A DNA stretch of 64,000 nt from an uncultured Lachnospiraceae bacterium (lineage in GTDB: Bacteria; Bacillota; Clostridia; Lachnospirales; Lachnospiraceae). A program made the position numbers and the translations under genes. The notes below the pieces were generated by a model. The model worked only from the letters and a program-made list of their open reading frames with translations. It did not search any database and had not been told where the DNA came from. Each line of letters begins with the position of its first letter. The stretch's first letter is position 1. Of the stretch, positions 1 through 9,700 are shown one piece after another. The stretch is taken from contig CAJUJP010000006.1 of NCBI GenBank assembly GCA_910586615.1, positions 50,801 through 114,800 on the forward strand, in the 5' to 3' direction.

Positions 1-127
1 GCAGGGACATGCGTCAAGACAGAAACGGGGTCAGAGACAGGAACATATGCCGGGAGGGCAAAAGCGGCAGAAGCAGGGACATGCGTCAAGACAGAAACGG
101 GGTCAGAGACAGGAACATATGCCGGGA
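1..127 (+). repeat. 72-bp in-frame tandem repeat
   Basis: Bases 1-55 recur exactly at 73-127, giving a period of 72 bp (24 codons). In the reading frame of the ligase-like gene each copy reads AGTCVKTETGSETGTYAG plus a short variable end. The array may continue left of the window. Because the period is a multiple of three, copy-number change would keep the frame. Confidence 0.9.
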
Positions 128-1785
128 CGGAAACACTGGCAAAGAAGAAACCGCTTGAAACAGAGAAGGAAGATGGCGGCTGGCACAGGGATATCTGCCA
201 GGGCGTACTTATGGCTTATTTCATTGTGATGGCGTTGATTTATCCTCTGTATGCGCCGGGCGGATATATGCGGATCGGTGAGGTGAAGTATCTTTTTTTC
301 CGGAATGTGAGCCTGGTTACGCTGGCGGTGCTGGCGGCGGCTCTTCTGGTTTCGGTTCTGATCCGTCGTGACAGGAGATGGATCGTCAGAAATTATGAAC
401 AGATGTCGGTCACGGACTGGTTTGCTTACGGTTATTTGACAGCGGTTCTGCTGTCTTATTTATGTTCGGATTATAAGCAGGATGCATTTTGGGGTGCGGA
501 CGGATGGTATATGGGCGTTATGACTCAGCTGACGCTGGTGTTGTGCTATTTTTTCTTTTCCCGGTATTTTCATTGGGATATGAAATGGATGGGCGTATGG
601 CTGACGGCAGCGGCCCTTACATTTCTGCTTGGAATATGTAACCGGTATTCGGTTTATCCTGTTTTTATGGAAGGGCAGACAGATACTTTTATTTCTACCA
701 TGGGAAATATTAACTGGTTCTGCGGATACTGGTCGGTGACTGCACCCGTCGGCATGGCTCTGTACTGGTGCAGTGATAAGGCAGTGGTCCGGATGTTGTC
801 AGGGATTTACAGTGCCATTGCGATGGTTTCCGGTGTGACACAGGGAAGCAATAGCGCCTGGCTTGTCTTCGGTGCGGTATTTTTGATGTTGTTTTTGTTG
901 TCTGCCTGTGGAGACTGTGGGCATAAATGGTATCGTTTTCTGGAATTGTGCATGATATTTTTCGCCGGATGCCTGCTTGCAAAGATTTTGCGGTATGTGC
1001 CGGCACTGGATTATAATTACGGGCTGTTTACGGCAGACGGCGGATCACTTACAGCGATAGCGCTGCTTAACGGCAACGCCGCATTGAAAGGGTTTTTGGC
1101 TGTTGCACTGATTTATGTATCATCCCGATGGGTGTCCAGACAGGGGAATTTGTCTGACAGGTGCGGAAAGCAGTGTAAATGGGTGCGGCGGGCAATGGCA
1201 GGAGTGCTGCTGGCGGTGTTGTGTACAGCGGCGTTTTTGCTGCTGCTTGACAGTGATATCCTGCAGTTTCGTGAAGTTCCGGGGACGATGGAACGGGACG
1301 GCAGTCTTGAACTTGCATTCAATGAGGACTGGGGAAACGGCAGAGGCGCCACATGGAATTGCGGCATAGAGGCTTTTCGAAGTATGGATTCGTTACATAA
1401 GATTACAGGGATCGGACCGGACTGTTTTGCCGACTATGTATACGATGTGCCGGAGCTGGCAGAGAAACTGGCGGACAGGTTCACGAATCTGAGGCTGACC
1501 AATGCCCATAATGAACAGCTTACGCTGCTTGTCAATGTAGGGATTTTTGGCTGGCTGTGCTATGCGGGCATTTTTGCCACAGCCTTTGTGCGTTATGTGC
1601 GCAAGGCAGGTGAACAGCCGGTGTTATATGTATGCGCTTTGGGGATTCTGGCATATACGGTACATAACATGGTCAGCTTCCAGCAGGTGCTTAATACACC
1701 GTATGCTTTTATCCTGCTTGGAATAGGGGAGAAGGTTTACCGGGATTTGAAATTGGCGAAGGAGAGACGGCAGCCCTGTGGCTGA
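1..1785 (+). CDS. O-antigen ligase-like membrane protein, 5' end outside window
   Basis: The frame is open from base 1, so the gene starts upstream and the ATG at 211 is internal. The visible part begins with a hydrophilic Thr/Gly/Lys-rich tail of about 65 residues holding two copies of a 24-residue unit (72-bp tandem repeat), then about ten membrane segments from GVLMAYFIVMALIYPLY onward. Near the C-terminus are GIGPDCF and a NAHNEQ loop followed by a membrane segment, the signature region of the Wzy_C/WaaL ligase-polymerase family. That family transfers or polymerises lipid-linked glycans at the outer face of the membrane; the acceptor here is unknown. The next gene is a full-length paralogue 73 bp downstream, so the two probably share a transcript. 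The family call is fairly sure; ligase versus polymerase is not decidable. Confidence 0.8.
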   Translation, partial: AGTCVKTETGSETGTYAGRAKAAEAGTCVKTETGSETGTYAGTETLAKKKPLETEKEDGGWHRDICQGVLMAYFIVMALIYPLYAPGGYMRIGEVKYLFFRNVSLVTLAVLAAALLVSVLIRRDRRWIVRNYEQMSVTDWFAYGYLTAVLLSYLCSDYKQDAFWGADGWYMGVMTQLTLVLCYFFFSRYFHWDMKWMGVWLTAAALTFLLGICNRYSVYPVFMEGQTDTFISTMGNINWFCGYWSVTAPVGMALYWCSDKAVVRMLSGIYSAIAMVSGVTQGSNSAWLVFGAVFLMLFLLSACGDCGHKWYRFLELCMIFFAGCLLAKILRYVPALDYNYGLFTADGGSLTAIALLNGNAALKGFLAVALIYVSSRWVSRQGNLSDRCGKQCKWVRRAMAGVLLAVLCTAAFLLLLDSDILQFREVPGTMERDGSLELAFNEDWGNGRGATWNCGIEAFRSMDSLHKITGIGPDCFADYVYDVPELAEKLADRFTNLRLTNAHNEQLTLLVNVGIFGWLCYAGIFATAFVRYVRKAGEQPVLYVCALGILAYTVHNMVSFQQVLNTPYAFILLGIGEKVYRDLKLAKERRQPCG

Positions 1786-1858
1786 GAGGGCAAGAGTAGT
1801 CTGATGACTGTATCTGTCCTGCGGCTGCTGCGAGAAGGAAGAAATAAAGGAAATATGT

Positions 1859-3505
1859 ATGAGCAATAAAACAGGAGGCATCGACAGGAAAAAAAACAGA
1901 CAGAAAAACAGCGGCATGGAGATTACAGGACAGCTCACAGAATATGTGCTTGCCATTGTAATGATGATTTTGTGCCTGGCGGTTCTTTTTTATGCAAAAG
2001 ACGGTTATCATCAGATCGGAAACGCCAAGTTTGCGGCATACCGCACCGTTATGATCTACGGGTTTGCGGTGCTTCTGGTGCTGGCGGCATTATATATGGT
2101 TTTCTGGCTGTGTGAGCATGGAAAACCGATGCTGTCTGTCACAGACAAGTTTGTATTGGCGTATTTGGTTCTGACAGGAATTTCTGTGATTTCCGGTGGA
2201 TTTTATGACGATGTCCTGTGGGGGTGTTCTGGATGGAATATGGGACTGATGTCACAGGTCAGCTTTGTTCTGCTCTATTTTTTTCTATCCCGGTTCGGCA
2301 GATATTATCGTCTGCTCCTTACGGTTTTGTGCGGGGCAGCGGCCATCGTTTATGGAATCGGCATTCTGCACAGGCTTATGATTGATCCGGTGGGTTTTTA
2401 TGAGGGACTGACCGGCGCACAGAAGGCACAGTTTCTGTCCACGCTGGGGCAGGCTACATGGTATGGAAGCTTTCTCGCCGTGACGCTTCCGGTGATGATG
2501 GGTGTATTTTTGTTGACGGAAAAGAGGCTTTGGCGGAGCCTGAGCGGCATCTGCATGACACTGGGATTTTCCACCCTGGTAACGCAGAACAGTGACAGCG
2601 CCTACTTCGGCCTGGCCGCTGCTGTGCTGGTTCTTTTTGTGACGGCGGCAGAGGACCGGGAAAGAATGTGCCGTTTTACGGGAATGCTGACCCTTCTCTT
2701 CGGCGCGGGCAAGGTGATGGCTTTTCTCGTGAGGAGACATCCGAATCCTGAGATGGAGGCGGATTTTGTGACGAGGCTGATGTGGGACTCACCGGTCACG
2801 TGGGTACTGCTGGTGCTATGTTTGTGCGTGACGCTTTTTTTGGTCTTTACAAGAGAAGAATGTCAACCCGTGCCGGGAAAAGGAACGGTCCGGAAAGAAG
2901 GAGAAAAGTGTGTGGAAAAAGGAATGAGACGGCTTGCAAGGATTGTGCCGGTGGCAGCCGCCATTCTGACCGGAGGTATGATTCTGGTGATTTATCTGCA
3001 GACTTGTGGACTTTTGCCGGAGGACGTGGCCGAAAGGCTTGCGGACATCTCCTATTTTAACTGGAATGACGGATGGGGTAACGGCAGAGGGAGAATCTGG
3101 CGTTTCAGTGTAAAAATGTTTTCGGAAGAAAATATAAAACATAAGCTTTTCGGGATCGGACCGGATTGCTTTTCCAGTTATGTTTCCGCATGTTACAGTG
3201 AGGAAGCGGCATTGCTGTGGGGCAGGAAAAAACTGACCAACGCTCACAATGAATGGCTGAATATCCTGATCAATGGCGGAATTCTGGGAGTGACGGCTTA
3301 TCTGGGCATTTTCCTGACGGCTTTTTACAGAATGTTTCGCAGGCATCGGCAGAAACTGCTTCTGGCAGCAGTCTGTGGGGCGTGCGCATCTTATATGTGT
3401 TATAATTTCTTCTGCTATCAGCAGGTACTCTGTACACCTTTTATCTTTATGCTTATGGGGATGGGGGAATATATGCTGAGAGAGCAGGATGCATCATTGG
3501 GTTAG
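1859..3505 (+). CDS. O-antigen ligase-like membrane protein, second paralogue
   Basis: A 548-residue integral membrane protein with a basic N-terminal tail (MSNKTGGIDRKKNRQK) followed by about ten to twelve hydrophobic segments. It shares with the preceding gene the DGWGNGRGRIW/DWGNGRGATW region, the FGIGPDCF/GIGPDCF motif and the NAHNEW/NAHNEQ motif, so the two are a tandem duplication that has since diverged. The motifs and topology fit the Wzy_C/O-antigen ligase superfamily, which acts on undecaprenyl-linked glycans outside the membrane. A possible role, by inference only, is glycosylation of a surface protein such as the giant one encoded next. A terminator hairpin follows. Confidence 0.8.
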   Translation: MSNKTGGIDRKKNRQKNSGMEITGQLTEYVLAIVMMILCLAVLFYAKDGYHQIGNAKFAAYRTVMIYGFAVLLVLAALYMVFWLCEHGKPMLSVTDKFVLAYLVLTGISVISGGFYDDVLWGCSGWNMGLMSQVSFVLLYFFLSRFGRYYRLLLTVLCGAAAIVYGIGILHRLMIDPVGFYEGLTGAQKAQFLSTLGQATWYGSFLAVTLPVMMGVFLLTEKRLWRSLSGICMTLGFSTLVTQNSDSAYFGLAAAVLVLFVTAAEDRERMCRFTGMLTLLFGAGKVMAFLVRRHPNPEMEADFVTRLMWDSPVTWVLLVLCLCVTLFLVFTREECQPVPGKGTVRKEGEKCVEKGMRRLARIVPVAAAILTGGMILVIYLQTCGLLPEDVAERLADISYFNWNDGWGNGRGRIWRFSVKMFSEENIKHKLFGIGPDCFSSYVSACYSEEAALLWGRKKLTNAHNEWLNILINGGILGVTAYLGIFLTAFYRMFRRHRQKLLLAAVCGACASYMCYNFFCYQQVLCTPFIFMLMGMGEYMLREQDASLG

Positions 3506-3537
3506 ACGGGAACATCTTTACATAAAAATATTTGATG

Positions 3538-3577
3538 AAACAGCTTACTTGTCTGTGTGGCAAGGGGCTGTTTTTTT
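3538..3577 (+). terminator. Rho-independent terminator after the ligase pair
   Basis: Arms AAACAG...CTTG and CAAG...CTGTTT form a stem closed by an inner CTTG/CAAG helix and are followed by a run of seven T. It separates the ligase genes from the surface protein. Confidence 0.7.
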
Positions 3578-3610
3578 GTGGCGTAAAAAACGGAAAAAGT
3601 GCGAAAACCC

Positions 3611-3637
3611 TTGACATTTAAAGGGGGGGGGTAAAAT
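3611..3637 (+). promoter_or_regulatory. Promoter with poly-G spacer (candidate phase-variable switch)
   Basis: A perfect -35 TTGACA (3611-3616) and a near-consensus -10 TAAAAT (3632-3637) are separated by 15 bp, nine of which are an uninterrupted G run (3623-3631). Length change of the G run by slipped-strand mispairing would move the spacer toward or away from the 17-bp optimum, as known for phase-variable promoters such as opc and porA of Neisseria. In the state seen here the spacer is two short of optimal. The start codon of the surface protein lies about 65 bp downstream. Confidence 0.7.
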
Positions 3638-3702
3638 GGACTTATGTGTTTTTGCGACACAGAAGGCTTCAAAGAGAGCAAAATATATAAGGAGGATGGA
3701 GA

Positions 3703-6700
3703 ATGAGTAAGATGAAAAAGCTATATCAGGCCAGAAGAATTCTGGCTGTGATCTTAGCAGTGACGATGGTCTTCGGCATGGTTCCCGAGACGGTTCATGC
3801 TGCTGCACCCGATAATCAGGAGATGCAGACCGTGGCTGATTCCACAGTGGAAACACCGATGACCGAAGAAATTGCAGACAGTTCATCAGATGAAAACGAA
3901 ACTGATCCGGCGGCTGACGGAAATAACGCCGCGGGTACGGATGAACCTGCTGCAGACGGAACCGGTACTGCAGACACGGATGGATCTGCTGCCGGAAATG
4001 ATGAAACAGCAGGTTCGGATGAGTCCGCTGACAATGGTGACGGGACAGATGGAAATAATGTTTCCGGAGAAAATAATGCAGCAGGTGCAGACAGTCCGGA
4101 TGCAGACAGCCCTGCGGAGGGCGAGGATGACACGGCGGCAGAACCGGATCAGGACGGTTCCCGTGCAGAAAAGCCGGTTTATGAGATTCTTACCGACGAT
4201 CTGGAGACAACGGCTGAATATACCGGATATTCTGTATTTGATCTGAGCAGTGTATTACTCAGGAAGACAGAAAACGGCAGTGTTTATACAGAAAATGCAC
4301 TGGATGCAGGCGTAACTGCTGCATGGGCTGTACAGGGCGCTGACGGGAAGTACACCCCTATAGCATCGGCTCCGGTGAGTGCAGGCAGCTATGAGCTTAC
4401 GTTATCTTTTGCGAAAGAGCCGGATGTACATGACGGTGCAGAAAAGAAGGTGCTCTGTGAGGTCACAAAGGCTCCGGTAACTATTGTTTTGGGATCCAAT
4501 GAGGACGGAAAAGTTTCTGTAAAAGCAGGCACGCTGAAGGAAAACGCAAAGCCGGAGATCGGCCGTGTGAATTCAGCGGGATATGCCATTGATGCGGAAG
4601 ATATTGTTTTGACGGTATCTATGGTGAGAGATGCCATAACAGGCGCGGAGATCAAAAACGGGACAAAGCTGACGAAAGCCGGCGATTATGTTATGGATAT
4701 CACGCCTTCCTTTAAGGCGGATGCTGCGGCGGACCGTAAGGAAGTATATGCAAATTATGAATTGAAGCCTTTTACGGCAGATATTGTGATAGAAGAGCTG
4801 ATTGAAACGCTGGTTGAGGTTACTTTGGCAGGCAAGTGGCAGACAGAAGAAGGTCCTGCAGACTGGATCAATGCCAAAGAGTACGACGGAAAACCGGTGG
4901 ACGCTCCCAAGGTTACGGATGATTATACATACAAAATCAAATATTTTGATGATACCAAAGGTGAATATGTAAAACTGGAAGGCGCGGAGGCGTACGGAGC
5001 ATGGGAGGAATACGAAGGCTGCACAAAGGATAAGGACGGCAGGGTGGAAGCGCCTGTAGAATCCGGCAGCTATATTTATAACGTAATTTATGCAGGTGAA
5101 ACCGGAATTTACGGGGACAGTTATGCCGGCATTACAGTGGAGATTTCTCCGGCGCTCCTCACAGTGGAGGCGGCAAATAAAGGACCTGTGACTTTTCTTG
5201 AGGGTACAACAGTACAGGAAGTATTGTCGGAGATTACCTATAAGGTGACGGATAAAGCAGGCAAAGATGTCACAAAAGAAGCAAAGGATAATCATATCTG
5301 GGGTACAGGATTTGATGATTCCAATGTAAGCCAGATTTATGAGCCTTTGTTTACATTGCAGGAATCACAGGACGGAACTTCCTATCAGAGTATAGCAAAT
5401 GATTCCTATAAGTTAGTCAGCGGCAAAAAATACCGTGTCATTTATGACGGCAAAAAAGCAGTGTTTAATGCCAACGGTACTTACAGCCACAGGACGCAGG
5501 TAAACGACAGGAATGATATTAACGGTGTTGACTATAATTACCAGACAGATGTGACGCCTACGGCAGCTGATAAGGCGCTGGCAGTTGAAGTGACGCCGGG
5601 TACGGAAGCAGAGATCGATATTACAGCGTTACTGGGAGAGAAGAAAGGCGCCAAGACGATCGGCGAACTGACAGCAAAAGAGTATGACGGTAAGCCCGTT
5701 TATGGTGCAAAAAGCGAATATAAGAATAATGTCTCCCTGAAAGCGAAGGATGGCGGCGCAAAGCTGACCACACTGCTGAAGGAATTCAGTTTCCGGTGGT
5801 ACCGTTACAGTTCGGCTGACGATCTGCTCGATGCGCAGATTCAGGATGAAAACCAGAAAAATGAGTTTGACAGCTGGGGTCCTGCAGATGAGGGAAGATG
5901 GTATGAAATATCCAATGTTTCTCCTCAGGATGCAGGTGTCTACAAGCTGGTCATCAATTACAATGACATGACGGATGATGGCAAGCTTTACTATGTGAAA
6001 GAACCGGCAGTGGTGTATTATGCCATTGATCCAATGAAAGTTAAGATTGTACCGGATGTGCCGGAAGGGGCAGAAACATATGAAACCTTCTCCGGACGCG
6101 AAATCTGGAAGTTTTTTGCACAGAATGAAATCAAGTACAGTATTCAGAAGGCAGCAGGAGAAAGCAAGGAGTCTCCCATCATAAGCGGACAGACCGCGGA
6201 GGTTCACTGGCAGGTTGTGGAGACAACACAGCAGGAAGCTCCTGCAGAGCCCAGCGTTGCGGAATTTGATGAAGATGACAGCTATGCCTTTGTAAATGAT
6301 GCAAAAGTGTCTTATGAACTGCGGGGTAATTCGCTGTACGTATATAACGGTGTAAATTATGATTATGATGAGAGCGCTAATTATACGTGCATCGAATCAA
6401 AAAAGATCTATACAGAAGAAACGGCAGAAAACGGAGCGAAAAGGGCGGACCGTGAGGATAAATCTTTAAATACCGCTACTGCGCCCATTAAAGTAAAAGC
6501 CATGGGAACCACCAAATTGACCATTGTGGTGGACCAGACAAAATGGACTGCCAAAGAGAAGGTTTATGACGGGCAGCCTTTTAAGCTGGATGAACTTGTT
6601 ACCGAAGGCCTGATTACAGTAAAGGAAGCGGATACCGGAAAGGTGATCACAGATCAGGGTCTTCTGGATCAGATTTCCTATAAGGCAGTGAGAATTGAGC

Positions 6701-9700
6701 CGTGGCAGAGCGATTATTATAGTGAGATAGAAAACATTATAGGATCGGGAGCCTACGAACTGTATGCCTGCTTTGACGGAAATGAGACGTATGCACCGAT
6801 CAGGGGAGCCGAAGGCGATGATTCCCAGGGAACGAAGCTGGGAACTTTCAAGATCACAAAACGTCCGGTTACTTTGCAGGTTGATCTGCCGGAGAACTAT
6901 ACGGCGGGAGTAACGGCAGAAGGAATTTTGAATGCGATTCCCGGACATATCACGGTAGATGGATATCTTGCTGATGATGAATGGGCTTTTACGGAACAGA
7001 AATACTGGATGGATGGAACACAGTATTTTGGAATTCCGGCATGGTCGGATTCCTTTGACTCACTGCAGGAACCTTCATTCCTGATCTATGAGAAGGGCAG
7101 CAAAATCCCGTTGAATGATTGGAGTATGCTTCGGAAAGACACAGCATATGAAGTGAAGTATGATGCGAAAAGCAGCAGCCTGAGTGAGGATTATTCTCCC
7201 GGGGATGAGTACGAGTATGTTATTGACTTCAGTGCCAATTATGAAGTAAACGTTACAACAGCTGCTGAATTCAATGTTGTCAGAGGTAATTCTTACATAA
7301 AATCGGTAGAAGGAACTGACGGTACCGGCGAGCTTCAGCCTGTTGTGATCAAAGACACAATTGATGACAAAGATAATATGAAGCATGTTGTCACAATCCA
7401 GGAGGGCATCGGATATTCTTCCTTTAGCCTGGGAGAAGAAATGCTGGAAGGGCATCTTGTAGAGTTCAGGATCACACCGCCGGCAGAATATGGCGGCGTA
7501 CTGCCTTCAACTGCAAGATATTATAATGAACTCAAGGAAAAATGCAGTCATGTGTATGGAGACGAAGAATATATTTATGCAGTCTTTGATGCAGATGAAG
7601 GCGATAAGACATTTAAGATCCGCTGGGAAGACGGTTATGTTGAGACTTATGAACTGAAACTTGATGATGCGGTCAAGCTTGGCAGCCTGAAAGAAGCCGT
7701 TGCTCCGAAATCACTGGCGTTTAATGCACCGGATAAGAAGATGGCGGTGGGACAGTCCCAGCAGCTCGATGTTAAGATTACCAAGGTACAGATGGGTGAT
7801 GTGATCTGCCTTGGATATAAGAGCAGCGATGAAAAAGTGCTGACTGTCAATGAAAATGGCTATGTGACTGCCCTGAAAGTCGGAAAAGCAAATATCACAG
7901 TTTTCCCGCAGCGTTATGTGAAAGGGAAACTGGAACCGATTCCGGGCGCAAAAGAGGCTTCCGTAACGATCACCACAACAAAGATGACGGCGCCGAAGAC
8001 GGTTAAGGTAACCGCTCACGGAACTTATGCAGACCTTAACTATGATTCGCCTAAGGACGGATACCGCCGCGAGATTTACGTGGTGGACAATACAAAGAAC
8101 GCTTCCTTAAAGAAAGCAGCTGATATCGAGAAGCTGGTTACAACTGTGAAGGAAGACCAGTGGAAAGATAACTTTGCCATTGCACCGGTTTATCTGGACA
8201 GTGCGGATGAGTCTTATAACAGAATCAGAAACGGCTATACCGTGCGGCTTTCTGGCCTGGAGGTTACAGGTACTTACACGGTATATGTGAGAAATGTATG
8301 CGCAGCCAGAACTCTGCCTGACGGAAGCACGATTACAGAAAGTACAGTGAATGAGAGTGCGGCCGGAACAGCGGTCAGCTTCAAGACACTAAAATCGGAG
8401 ATCGTGGATATACATCTGACTGTTGATGAAAGCGGCGAGGGCGTGAAGGATATCACGAAGCCGGAAGATATCGGCGGGGAAGGCTATTTCGGCCATATGT
8501 ACAGGGTAGAGTTATCCAAGCTTGCAAAGGGCACGGTTGACTGTGTGACCTTTGGAGAATATCTTCTGAGCGTAAAGGATAAGACGGCAGATGCAGGAGA
8601 TACCTTCTATCGTCCGCTTCCGCTCAGCGACAAGAAGTATTTTGAACAGTATGATCAGGATGATAAGAATTATTATGAAGAGCCGAAACTGGAATATACA
8701 CTGGCCAATTGCTGGAACAAGAAGACAGAGCGTTATGAGTACGGCCAGAAGAATGATATTGCCAGCATAGATAAGAAAGGTAAGATCAAGATCACAGGCA
8801 TTACAGGTGAGGACAGATATCTTCGTGTCAGAGTAAGAGATACTGTAACCGGGCAGACCGCATACGCAGGATTGCATATTGTTGCAGATGCGGATTCCGT
8901 AGCGGCGAAAAAGAAATCTGTTTCGCTGTCAGTGGGACAGACACAGAATCTGAACAGTATGCTTACTTACAAAATGGGTAAGCAAAATCTGACCAGCTAT
9001 CCGAATCCGGATGTTGATATGGATGCGGTGAGAAAAGCGATCAAAGATCAGAGCCAGGAGAAGTTCTTCGAACTGGATGCCTACGGTTATCTGAAAGCAA
9101 TTGAAAAAGGCGGTAATCTGAGACTTGACCTGATTGACAAAAATGTGGAAAAGACTTCCGGCAAAGAGAAAGCAACGGCGGCAGTCACATTCAGATCAAC
9201 AGACCTTGTACCGGTGAAAAAGCTTAAGGCCTTTGACGTAATCGATGACAGCTTCGGACTGACCTTTACTTATGCAGGTGGCGCAGACGCATTCCTGCTG
9301 GAAATCTCCGATGCGAATAAGCTGATTTACAGCAAGAAATTTATGAACAGCAGTGTTTTCTATGACAGTGATAATCTAAATGCATGGGAAGTGTGGGAGA
9401 ATAGCAAGCGTGTGAAAGATACTTACAGAATAGATGCCGTGGATATTACACGATATGTTAAGCTGACCAAAGAGACACAGTATAATATCAAGCTGACGGC
9501 ATTATATGATACGATTGCGGCGAAACCCGCATCAACCAGGGTGAAGACCACGAAGATTCCCGCGGTTGACGCATACATTTCGGATAATTATTATGATGAT
9601 GAGGAACAGACCATCAAACACAGAGGCGGCATGTCGATCCAGGTGGCTGAAAACAACGGTGGAAAGAGGTTAAATGAAAGCAACACCTCTTTAAGGGTAT

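Noticed and set aside
4573..5295. Minus-strand open frame of 240 codons inside the surface protein gene
   Set aside because: It lies antisense to a protein with clear domains, has Cys/Ile/Phe-rich composition and no ribosome site.
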